In this document: positions 1 to 5,439 of the stretch, piece by piece
Position numbering within the stretch: the stretch's first letter is position 1
Layout: each line of letters begins with the position of its first letter
Assembly (NCBI GenBank): GCA_027016965.1
Contig: JALURI010000091.1
Location: forward strand, 1-5,439
Direction: 5' to 3'
Length of the DNA stretch: 5,439 nt
Source of the DNA: Geoglobus sp.
GTDB lineage: Archaea > Halobacteriota > Archaeoglobi > Archaeoglobales > Archaeoglobaceae
Made by a program: the position numbers and the translations under genes
Notes under the pieces: model-generated
Seen by the model: only the letters and a program-made list of their open reading frames with translations
Database searches by the model: none
What the model was told of the DNA's origin: nothing

Positions 1-188
1 GTGTTTCTGAAGAGCACAGAGAGAGAACTTTTCACCTCTTTGAGAGATTGCATGGAGAGGAAATTTACCCCGGAACAGGGGTTGGACTTGCAACAGTTAA
101 GAAGAGTGTTGAGTTAATGGAAGGAAAATATGGGGTTGATTCTGGAGATGATGGAAGTATTTTCTGGATAGAGATAGAAAGCTGGTAA
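1..188 (+). CDS. Sensor histidine kinase, C-terminal fragment (HATPase_c end)
   Basis: This is the last 61 codons of a gene whose start lies left of the window. The reading frame begins at base 3 and ends with TAA at 186-188. The fragment reads LFERLHGEEIYPGTGVGLAT and then VKKSVELMEGKYGV, ending in FWIEIESW. This is the classic end of a histidine kinase ATPase domain: the F-box/lid followed by the G2 box GTGVGLA, then the final helix and beta strands. The RLH...EEYPGTGVGLA wording resembles the phytochrome-like/archaeal kinase class. Such kinases bind ATP here and phosphorylate a His in the preceding dimerisation domain, which is not visible. No sensor domain can be judged. The gene runs in the same direction as the receiver-domain gene 112 bases downstream, which suggests a two-component partnership. 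The family call is very safe; the signal sensed is unknown. Confidence 0.9.
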   Translation, partial: VSEEHRERTFHLFERLHGEEIYPGTGVGLATVKKSVELMEGKYGVDSGDDGSIFWIEIESW

Positions 189-243
189 TTCTTTAAAAAT
201 CTTTGAATTAGAATTTCAGAATTATGAAAAATTCCAAATTTTA

Positions 244-258
244 CAAACCTATAAATAA
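244..258 (+). promoter_or_regulatory. Putative archaeal BRE/TATA promoter for the receiver-PAS-GAF gene
   Basis: The TATA-like box TATAAATA lies at 250-257, directly preceded by CAAACC, which could serve as a BRE. Archaeal transcription usually starts about 22-27 bases downstream of the box, here near 275-280. That would leave a leader of roughly 20-25 bases containing the Shine-Dalgarno site at 284-290. The geometry fits, but the surrounding DNA is AT-rich, so a chance match is possible. If real, the downstream gene can be transcribed independently of the upstream kinase. Confidence 0.55.
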
Positions 259-283
259 CCACATAAAGTATGGAATTGAAATG

Positions 284-290
284 AAGGAGG
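284..290 (+). promoter_or_regulatory. Shine-Dalgarno site for the receiver-PAS-GAF gene
   Basis: AAGGAGG ends ten bases before the ATG at 301. It is a strong match to the archaeal anti-Shine-Dalgarno sequence and supports ATG 301 as the start. No other in-frame start with a better site lies nearby. Confidence 0.75.
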
Positions 291-300
291 AAGTGACTGA

Positions 301-1761
301 ATGAAAATACTGATGGCAGATGATAACCCCGATGACAGAATTCTGGCAATCAGAGAATTGAAAAAGGAGTTCAGGGAACTTGAAGTCAGGGAAATTCGGT
401 CTGAAATTGAGCTCATTGAAGAACTGAAGAGTTTTGACTTTGATGTCGCTATCACAGACTACAGGCTGAGATGGGGAACGGGATTTGATGTTCTTGCAAA
501 AATCAGAGAACTTTACCCGTATGTCCCAGTAATTCTCCTGACATTTACTGGAGATGAGGAGATCGCCGTATCAGCCTTAAAAACAGGTTTTGATGACTAT
601 GTGTTGAAAAGTAAAAAGCATATTGTCAGGCTGCCTCTCGCTGTAAAAAATGCAATTGAAAAAAAGAGGCATGAAGTGGAGATTGTAAAATCATATGAAA
701 GACTTGCAGAGAGTGAGAAAAAGTACCGGGAACTGTGGGAAGATGCAAATGACATGCTCTACATCCATGATCTTGAGGGAAATTTTTTAGAAGCAAACAT
801 AATGGCACTTGAAATCTTTGGTTACAGTGCAGACGATATCTCAGAACGTAGCATAATAGATATCATTGATCCAGAATATGTGGATATTGCTCTACAAAAG
901 CTTGAAAAACTTATTGAGACAAAAAAACCAACAGAGACATTTGAAGTGCTTTGCGGAACAAAGGATGGGAGAGAGGTCTGGATTGAGGTGAGAGCGAGAC
1001 CCATCCTGAAAAATAGAGAGATCGTTTCTATCCAGGGTATTGCAAGGGACATTACCGAGAGAAAAATGCACGAACAAGAGATTGAAAGGCTCAACAGAAT
1101 TTTAAAACTTGTAAACGAGATAAACAACCTGATTGTCAGAGAGAAAAATTTCGAAGACCTGCTTTCGAAAACAGTGAAGCTTCTTAACAGGCATTACTGT
1201 TCTGCATACATTGGAATCGTTTCAGGGAAAGAATTGAAATTCTATCTGTCAGAGCTTGAGAATCCTGAATGCGTTAGAATGGCTGTTGAAAATGAGAGAC
1301 ACGTCGAACTCCACCCGGGAGGTCACCCGGAAATTTGCCCTCTCATTGAGCTCCATGGCAATCTTTATGCACTCACAGTTCCCATGATGGTGGATGACAG
1401 TGTTAAAGGTGTCCTGGTTGCTCATTCTAACAGAGCGTTCATGGACGACGAGAAGGAGATGCTGATAACACTTTCAGGAGATCTTGCCTTTGCTGTGAAA
1501 GCACATGAAATATTTGAAGAAAGAAAGAAGGCATACGAGCAGATTGAGAAAAATATAGAACAGTTTGCACTGCTCATAGACAAGATAAGGAATCCCCTGA
1601 CAGCAATAGCTCTCATTTCTGAGAAAAATCCAGATGAGGAAAAATCAAAAATCCACGAAAACATCGAAAGGATAAATCAGATTTTAAGGCAGCTGGACAG
1701 GGGATGGGCTGAGAGTGAACTTGTGAGAGAGTTTCTGAGGAGAAGTTTTAATGCCGAATAA
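301..1761 (+). CDS. Receiver-PAS-GAF signalling protein with degenerate, His-less DHp-like C-terminus (no ATPase domain)
   Basis: This is a 486-residue cytoplasmic protein with no signal peptide or membrane segment. Residues 1-120 form a response-regulator receiver domain: acidic pocket D7/D8, phospho-acceptor D53 in AITDYRL, conserved T81 and K103 in YVLKS. Residues about 130-255 are a PAS domain with a C-terminal PAC motif (GREVWIEV to GIARDITERK). Residues about 265-405 look GAF-like (VKGVLVAHSNRAF, DLAFAVKAHE), with C300, C324 and an H338-x3-H342-x3-C346-P cluster. Residues about 406-486 are helical and resemble the kinase H-box, but DKIRNPLTAI puts D427 where His is expected. The protein ends soon after LDRGWAESELVREFLRR, with no ATPase domain. 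It therefore cannot act as a conventional histidine kinase, and no DNA-binding output domain is visible. I infer a phospho-receiver and sensor or adaptor, perhaps served by the upstream kinase. Domain calls are firm for receiver and PAS, moderate for GAF; the biological role is unknown. Confidence 0.9.
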   Translation: MKILMADDNPDDRILAIRELKKEFRELEVREIRSEIELIEELKSFDFDVAITDYRLRWGTGFDVLAKIRELYPYVPVILLTFTGDEEIAVSALKTGFDDYVLKSKKHIVRLPLAVKNAIEKKRHEVEIVKSYERLAESEKKYRELWEDANDMLYIHDLEGNFLEANIMALEIFGYSADDISERSIIDIIDPEYVDIALQKLEKLIETKKPTETFEVLCGTKDGREVWIEVRARPILKNREIVSIQGIARDITERKMHEQEIERLNRILKLVNEINNLIVREKNFEDLLSKTVKLLNRHYCSAYIGIVSGKELKFYLSELENPECVRMAVENERHVELHPGGHPEICPLIELHGNLYALTVPMMVDDSVKGVLVAHSNRAFMDDEKEMLITLSGDLAFAVKAHEIFEERKKAYEQIEKNIEQFALLIDKIRNPLTAIALISEKNPDEEKSKIHENIERINQILRQLDRGWAESELVREFLRRSFNAE

Positions 1762-1766
1762 AAAAA
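1760..1766 (-). terminator. Poly-T termination signal for the leftward operon
   Basis: Seven consecutive A on the + strand give T7 in the leftward transcript, directly after the dehydrogenase stop (TAA at 1769-1767). Archaeal RNA polymerase commonly terminates at short T-runs without a hairpin. The run overlaps the stop codon of the convergent gene. It is inferred from base composition only. Confidence 0.45.
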
Positions 1767-2861
1767 TTAAGGAATATATATATTTTTCATCTTCGAGATT
1801 TTCTCTATTCTTCTAAGGGCAAACATCTCTGCTGCTTTTGCGGTTGACAAAGGATTTCCAGAGCTGTCGGGCATGCTTTCAGCCATTCTGAATATTTTAT
1901 CAAGCCTTTCTCTGATTTTCTCTATCTCTCTTTTTAGCATTTTGATGTCAACATCACCATGCATGTACTCATTTGCAACAGTTATGAGCCCTCCAGCATT
2001 GATTATGAAATCCGGTGCATAAACTATTCCCATTTCTGAAAGCATCTCTCCATGTCTTTCACTTTCAAGCTGATTGTTTGCAGCACCAGCAATTATTCTG
2101 CATTTCAGACGTTTTATTGTGGAGTCGTTTATTACGCCCCCGAGGGCACATGGAGAGAAGACATCACATTCAACCGAGTAAATCCTCTTTGGCTCCACGT
2201 ACTGAACGCATTCCTCTCCGATTTCGATACAAGCCTTCACCTTTCTTCCATCTATGTCTGTTACAGTGAGTTTTGCCCCCTCATCAAGCAGGAGTTTTGC
2301 CAGCTCAAATCCCACCTTTCCGAGTCCCTGAATGACAACATGAATGCCTTCAATGGAGCCATCACCGTAAAGGTATTCCAAGCATGCTTTTATTCCATTA
2401 AAAACACCATAGGCTGTGAATGGAGACGGATCATACTTTACTCCGGTAACATATTTTGTTTCTGAGGCAATGACCCTGACATCCTCAAGTGCCGTTCCAA
2501 CATCCTCTCCTGTGATGAATCTTCCTCCGAGAGTTTCAATAAATCTGCCATAACTTCTGAGCAGAAACTCATTTTTTACCTTTTCAGGGTCTCCAATTAT
2601 AACAGCTTTCCCCCCTCCAAGATTCAGTCCTGCTCCAGCAGCCTTCATGGTCATTGCCCTTGCAAGCCGCATAACATCACTCAAAGCTTCAGCCTCACTT
2701 CTGTAATTCCAGATTCTCGTGCCACCTAAAGCTGGACCAAGGGTTGTGTCATGAATTGCAACTATGCTTTTAAGCCCTGTTTTTGGATCGCTGAAAAAGA
2801 CAATTTCCTCGAACCTTTCTTCAATCATGGATTCAAACAAAGAACTCTGCTGCAACAACAT
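1767..2861 (-). CDS. Leu/Phe/Val dehydrogenase family amino-acid dehydrogenase (leucine dehydrogenase-like)
   Basis: The predicted enzyme (364 residues from ATG 2861, the normal family size) reversibly deaminates an amino acid to its 2-oxoacid using NAD+. Residues 33-48 (IVAIHDTTLGPALGGT) and 74-91 (AAGAGLNLGGGKAVIIGD) match bacterial leucine dehydrogenases closely as I remember them. Both active-site lysines are present (K73, K85), as is the catalytic Asp (D120 in GEDVGT). The Rossmann motif GLGKVG is at 179-184. An acidic residue after the second strand (VTDID, D202/D204) favours NAD over NADP. Further family blocks are SPCALGGVIND, IAGAANNQL and APDFIINAGG. The start was placed at ATG 2861 because GAGGTGAT lies just upstream. 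A GTG at 2870 and ATG at 2867 are possible, but they sit within that site and have no site of their own. The gene overlaps the end of the beta-subunit gene by 29 bases and is last in the operon. That placement suggests it feeds 2-oxoacids to, or draws them from, the oxidoreductase. Specificity among Leu, Val, Ile and Phe cannot be read from sequence alone. Confidence 0.93.
   Translation of the reverse strand: MLLQQSSLFESMIEERFEEIVFFSDPKTGLKSIVAIHDTTLGPALGGTRIWNYRSEAEALSDVMRLARAMTMKAAGAGLNLGGGKAVIIGDPEKVKNEFLLRSYGRFIETLGGRFITGEDVGTALEDVRVIASETKYVTGVKYDPSPFTAYGVFNGIKACLEYLYGDGSIEGIHVVIQGLGKVGFELAKLLLDEGAKLTVTDIDGRKVKACIEIGEECVQYVEPKRIYSVECDVFSPCALGGVINDSTIKRLKCRIIAGAANNQLESERHGEMLSEMGIVYAPDFIINAGGLITVANEYMHGDVDIKMLKREIEKIRERLDKIFRMAESMPDSSGNPLSTAKAAEMFALRRIEKISKMKNIYIP
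1783..1787 (+). terminator. Possible T-run terminator for the rightward receiver-PAS-GAF gene
   Basis: A T5 run lies 22 bases past the TAA of the rightward gene, preceded by an AT-rich TATATATA stretch. No hairpin is evident. It lies inside the 3' end of the convergent dehydrogenase gene, so rightward transcripts would carry a short antisense overlap. The evidence is weak. Confidence 0.3.
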
Positions 2862-3753
2862 GACCATCACCTCTCATACCGGCAAATTTTCTCCATTTCT
2901 CAGCCACATACCTTCTGATTTCCTGAATCTCCTCAGCATTAAGATGTGCAAACCTTCCCTGTAAAAGCAGATATTCCTCAACATCCTTCATTCTCTTTTT
3001 TCCATCGGCAATGGCTTTGCTTACACCTGTAAACCTTAGAGCTCCATGTTCACACTCGTAAAGAATCCACATTCCGGTTTCAACAGCAAGCCTTGCGATT
3101 TCCACAGTCCTTTCCATGGAATATTTCCATCCCGGAGGGCAGGGGCTCAGGATCTCAATGTATCTGAAACCATCAATTTCTTTCGCCCTCCTGATCTTTC
3201 TGTAGAGATCATCCAGATGGCCAGATGAGGCTGTTGCGACATATGGAACCCCATGTGCAATCATAAGCTCCGTAACATCCTTTCTGTGCTCCCTTTTGCC
3301 ATGAATTGTGGTGGTTGTCCAGGCACCAAAAGGTGTTGCGGAGCTTCTCTGTATCCCTGTATTTGAGTACATTTCATTGTTATAGCAGATGTAGATTATA
3401 TCCTCATTTCTTTCTGCGGCTCCTGAAAGAGCCTGAAGACCTATGTCGTATGTACCTCCATCCCCTGCCCAGACAACAACATTTGCATCTATGCCTTTAT
3501 GCTCAAGAGAGGCTTTCAGACCAGATGCAACCGCAGCAGAACAGGCAAATGCAGAATTAACGGCAGGAACTGCTATGGCAGAATTTGGAAACATTCCCTG
3601 ATATACTGATGTGCAGCTTGCAGGCACAACAAGCACGGTGTTTTTTCCAAGAGCTTTAAAAACCGTTCTCAGAGCCATTGAGGAACCACATCCATGACAT
3701 GCAGAATTTCCTTCAAGAAGATATTCCTTCCGGGAAATTGAAGATATCCTCAT
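2833..3753 (-). CDS. porB: 2-oxoacid:ferredoxin oxidoreductase beta subunit (PorB/VorB type)
   Basis: This 306-residue subunit carries thiamine diphosphate and the proximal [4Fe-4S] cluster of a pyruvate/2-ketoisovalerate:ferredoxin oxidoreductase. The enzyme interconverts a 2-oxoacid plus CoA with acyl-CoA, CO2 and reduced ferredoxin in the cytoplasm. The cluster ligands are C19 and C22 (ACHGCG), C47 (PASCTSVYQG) and C205 (SPCPPGW). The C22-to-C47 spacing of 25 equals that of the well-studied Desulfovibrio enzyme. The thiamine/Mg motif runs from GDGG (97-100) to NN (125-126), followed by MYSNTGIQRSS and the PFGAWTTTT block typical of PorB. The start is ATG 3753: GGAGGTGG stands four bases upstream, and the ATG overlaps the alpha-subunit stop as ATGA. 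An in-frame ATG at 3774 would add seven residues encoded by the Shine-Dalgarno region and is less likely. Pyruvate versus branched-chain 2-oxoacid specificity is not settled by the sequence; the porB symbol denotes the family. Confidence 0.95.
   Translation of the reverse strand: MRISSISRKEYLLEGNSACHGCGSSMALRTVFKALGKNTVLVVPASCTSVYQGMFPNSAIAVPAVNSAFACSAAVASGLKASLEHKGIDANVVVWAGDGGTYDIGLQALSGAAERNEDIIYICYNNEMYSNTGIQRSSATPFGAWTTTTIHGKREHRKDVTELMIAHGVPYVATASSGHLDDLYRKIRRAKEIDGFRYIEILSPCPPGWKYSMERTVEIARLAVETGMWILYECEHGALRFTGVSKAIADGKKRMKDVEEYLLLQGRFAHLNAEEIQEIRRYVAEKWRKFAGMRGDGHVVAAEFFV
2866..2873 (-). promoter_or_regulatory. Shine-Dalgarno site that decides the dehydrogenase start
   Basis: The leftward mRNA reads GAGGTGAT, an eight-base match to the archaeal anti-Shine-Dalgarno, four bases before ATG 2861. 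The alternative GTG at 2870 lies inside this element, and the sequence upstream of that GTG has no comparable site. The site is embedded in the last codons of the beta-subunit gene. Confidence 0.7.
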
Positions 3754-4889
3754 ACAACCACCTCCATAACCCATCCTGAATGGATTCTGCCTGAAACAAC
3801 ATTTTCAAAAATCTCAGATGTGACATCCCTCCCTCCAAGTCCAACAACACATCCATAAATCTCTGGTTTAGATGTGGAGCTGTAAAAGGCTGATTTGAGT
3901 TCCTGAAAAATCTGCCCTTCTGAACCAACGCTTACCGATCTGTCAAAAACATACACCCTTTCAATATCTCTCAAAACCTGAGCAACATGCTGTGACGGGA
4001 ATGGTCTGAAGCATCGTATTCTCAAAAGTCCAGCCCTTATTCTCCTCTCTCTCAGACTGTCAACAGCAATCTTTGCCTCAGAAGAGATTGCCCCTGCTGT
4101 AACAATTGCAACATCGGCATCATCAAGTCTGTAGTTCTCAAAAATCAGAGGTGTTTTTCTTGAAAATGATTCGTAAAACTCTACTTCCACCTTTTTCATA
4201 ATTTTCAGAGCTCTTTCATGTGATCTGGAGATCTCATGTCTGAGTTCCATAAAGTAGTCCGGAGGAAGGATGTTTCCATGAGTTTCAGGGTTTTCAAAAT
4301 CAATTTTCCAGACAGGTTCATACTCACCTGTGAACTCCCTTAGATTGTCAGGCCTCACTGGCATTGACGTATGAGAAAGAACAAAACCATCATAGCACAC
4401 CATGGCTGGAAGAAGGACATCCTTATGCTCTGCAACCCTGTAGGCCATTGCAATCGAATCATATATCTCCTGATTGCTCTCACAGTAAATCTGGATCCAC
4501 CCAACATCTCTCTGGGACATTGAATCGCTTAGATCAGCCCATATGTTCCACCCTGGCCCTATGGCTCTGTTTGCAACAGCCATGACTATGGGTGTTCTTG
4601 CATTGACGGCATAGTGAAGCATTTCATGCATGTATGCAAGACCATGGCTTGATGTAGCTGTGAATGCTCTAATTCCCCCAAGACTTGCCCCAATGCATGC
4701 AGACATTGCTGAATGCTCCGATTCAACAAGTATGAGCCTTGCATTCATCTCCCCGTTTTCAACCATTTTAGCAATTTCCTCAACAACAGGAGTTGAGGGT
4801 GTTATTGGATAGGCAGAGACAACTCCAACTTCTGAATTCTTCACAGCATGAGCCACTGCCTGATTTCCTGTGAGAAGCATTCCTCTCAT
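3750..4889 (-). CDS. porA: 2-oxoacid:ferredoxin oxidoreductase alpha subunit (PorA/VorA type)
   Basis: This 379-residue catalytic partner of the beta subunit supplies the pyrimidine-binding half of the thiamine site. Residues 1-170 form the pyrimidine-binding domain: GNQAVAHAV, then AYPITPST (26-33), whose Thr contacts the 2-oxoacid in characterised enzymes. VESEHSAMSACIGAS (55-69) follows with the thiamine-activating Glu (probably E56), then RAFTATSSHGLAYMHEMLH and the NRAIGPGWNIW and SQRDVGWIQ blocks. Residues about 258-370 form the transketolase-C-like domain, with RCFRPFPS, VFDRSVSVGSEGQ and VGLGGRD. Length is close to the usual 385-395. The start is ATG 4889, five bases after GGGAGGTG, and it overlaps the TGA of the upstream gamma-delta gene as ATGA. 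Its own stop overlaps the beta start the same way, so the subunits are likely translated in a coupled fashion. The symbol reflects family resemblance; a VorA role is equally open. Confidence 0.95.
   Translation of the reverse strand: MRGMLLTGNQAVAHAVKNSEVGVVSAYPITPSTPVVEEIAKMVENGEMNARLILVESEHSAMSACIGASLGGIRAFTATSSHGLAYMHEMLHYAVNARTPIVMAVANRAIGPGWNIWADLSDSMSQRDVGWIQIYCESNQEIYDSIAMAYRVAEHKDVLLPAMVCYDGFVLSHTSMPVRPDNLREFTGEYEPVWKIDFENPETHGNILPPDYFMELRHEISRSHERALKIMKKVEVEFYESFSRKTPLIFENYRLDDADVAIVTAGAISSEAKIAVDSLRERRIRAGLLRIRCFRPFPSQHVAQVLRDIERVYVFDRSVSVGSEGQIFQELKSAFYSSTSKPEIYGCVVGLGGRDVTSEIFENVVSGRIHSGWVMEVVV
3758..3765 (-). promoter_or_regulatory. Shine-Dalgarno site deciding the beta-subunit start
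   Basis: The leftward mRNA reads GGAGGTGG, followed by TTGT and ATG 3753. It lies within the final codons of the alpha-subunit gene. This favours the ATGA-coupled start over the upstream in-frame ATG at 3774. Confidence 0.8.
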
Positions 4890-5439
4890 ACAAACACCTC
4901 CCTTTCAGAAGAGATTGCCTTTCTTGGGCAGACTGCCAGACATACAAGGCATCCCTTGCAGAATGTGTAATCAATCTCAACAGAGCTGTCTTTTCTTTCA
5001 ATGGATCCTTCAGGACAGTGAATCCAGCAATTAAGACAGTTTGTGCATCTGCTGTAATCAATGACTGGTCTGAAATCTCTCCAGTATCCTGTTATTCCGG
5101 CAACTCCTTTTGCAGGTTTTGATGCTGGAATCCATACCTTTGCGGGTTTTTTTCTGAGGTCTTTCTTTTTTCTTTCAAACCCCTTGACTCTGAAAACCTC
5201 GGTCTCATCGTAAGATGAATAAAGTGCTTCAACACTTCTGTCCCCAAATTTCTGGGCCACAACCTTTTCAACACTCTCAATATCAATTTCGGAAAAAATT
5301 CTCAGAAACCCACCGATCACAGGAATGTTAACTACAGGATTTCCGGCAACTAAAAGACTGTTTCTCATGGCTATTTCAATTCCATCAACCACCGCAACGG
5401 TTAGCTCGATATTCGGAAAAACATCTTCTTCAATTTCAG
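4886..5439 (-). CDS. porG/porD: 2-oxoacid:ferredoxin oxidoreductase gamma-delta fusion subunit, C-terminal part (PorG-PorD)
   Basis: The 3' 183 codons are visible; the frame stays open to the window edge, so the N-terminus is missing. Visible residues 1 to about 75 are the end of the gamma domain, recognised by VVDGIEIAM, then NPVVNIPVIGGFLRIF and ESVEKVVAQKFG, a standard gamma-subunit ending. A basic linker (about 80-100, FERKKKDLRKKPAK) leads into a complete delta domain. This begins VWIPASKPAKG and ITGYWRDFRPVID, followed by two [4Fe-4S] ferredoxin motifs: C131-x2-C134-x2-C137-x3-C141-P and C160-x2-C163-x2-C166-x3-C170-P. The delta part relays electrons between the beta-subunit cluster and ferredoxin; the gamma part is structural. 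Gamma and delta are separate genes in Pyrococcus and Thermotoga. Here no stop or new start with a Shine-Dalgarno site separates them. A GTG at 5392 is simply an internal Val codon. The stop overlaps the alpha start as ATGA. Confidence 0.93.
   Translation of the reverse strand, partial: EIEEDVFPNIELTVAVVDGIEIAMRNSLLVAGNPVVNIPVIGGFLRIFSEIDIESVEKVVAQKFGDRSVEALYSSYDETEVFRVKGFERKKKDLRKKPAKVWIPASKPAKGVAGITGYWRDFRPVIDYSRCTNCLNCWIHCPEGSIERKDSSVEIDYTFCKGCLVCLAVCPRKAISSEREVFV
4895..4902 (-). promoter_or_regulatory. Shine-Dalgarno site for the alpha-subunit gene
   Basis: The leftward mRNA reads GGGAGGTG, then TTTGT and ATG 4889. It lies inside the last codons of the gamma-delta gene and fixes the alpha start. 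Confidence 0.8.

Noticed and set aside
1..114. Frame-1 reading starting GTG at base 1 (38 codons)
   Set aside because: Frame 3 over the same bases gives the unmistakable histidine kinase ending with the G2 box, so frame 1 is a shadow.
211..234. GAATTT/AAATTC inverted repeat as a kinase terminator hairpin
   Set aside because: A 6-bp all but AT-only stem with a 12-base loop is too weak. Archaeal termination usually relies on T-runs, and none of note follows.
65..349. A 94-codon leftward open frame across the kinase end and the intergenic region
   Set aside because: It overlaps the recognisable kinase C-terminus, the promoter region and the receiver gene start. The translation is low-complexity and unlike any family I know.
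2052..2465. A 137-codon open frame on the + strand inside the dehydrogenase gene
   Set aside because: It lies antisense to a strongly conserved enzyme, its translation shows no recognisable domain, and it has no convincing ribosome binding site. It is a shadow frame.
3754..3774. Upstream in-frame ATG for the beta subunit, adding seven residues
   Set aside because: The extra residues (MGYGGGC) are the translated Shine-Dalgarno region. ATG 3753 has the right spacing and an ATGA overlap.
3713..3928. A 71-codon leftward open frame over the alpha/beta joint
   Set aside because: It is out of frame with both conserved subunits and explained entirely by them.
5390..5392. GTG as the start of a stand-alone 168-residue ferredoxin-like protein
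   Set aside because: The frame continues open to the window edge with gamma-subunit-like sequence, and no Shine-Dalgarno site precedes the GTG. It is an internal Val codon.

Overview
The window looks archaeal, most likely from a thermophilic euryarchaeon of the Archaeoglobales type (Archaeoglobus, Ferroglobus or Geoglobus). That placement is an inference and has not been searched. It rests on a BRE/TATA-like promoter, strong GGAGGTG-type Shine-Dalgarno sites, a multi-subunit archaeal-type 2-oxoacid:ferredoxin oxidoreductase, a sensor protein of archaeal PAS/GAF style, and purine-rich coding strands. Coding density is very high. The only sizeable non-coding gap is 112 bases (189-300).

Layout, left to right. 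Bases 1-188 (+) hold the last 61 codons of a histidine kinase, the C-terminal part of its ATPase domain. After a short AT-rich intergenic region with its own TATA box and ribosome binding site, 301-1761 (+) encodes a 486-residue signalling protein. Its order is receiver domain, PAS, GAF-like domain, then a short helical segment resembling a dimerisation/phosphotransfer domain. In that segment the phospho-accepting His is replaced by Asp, and no ATPase domain follows. It is probably a phosphorylation target and sensor or adaptor, not a kinase, and the adjacent kinase is the obvious partner candidate.

Only five bases later, convergent to it, is the 3' end of a leftward operon running 5439 to 1767. 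In transcription order it encodes a gamma-delta fusion subunit (5' end outside the window), the alpha subunit and the beta subunit of a pyruvate/2-ketoisovalerate-type ferredoxin oxidoreductase, then a leucine/phenylalanine/valine dehydrogenase-family enzyme. Gamma-delta/alpha and alpha/beta are joined by ATGA stop-start overlaps with good Shine-Dalgarno sites. The dehydrogenase start overlaps the end of the beta gene by 29 bases.

Together, the dehydrogenase would interconvert an amino acid and its 2-oxoacid with NAD(H). The oxidoreductase would interconvert the 2-oxoacid and acyl-CoA with ferredoxin. This makes a compact route for oxidative breakdown, or reductive synthesis, of branched-chain or similar amino acids. 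It suggests that the oxidoreductase substrate may be a branched 2-oxoacid and not, or not only, pyruvate. No mobile element, CRISPR array, tRNA or rRNA was seen.
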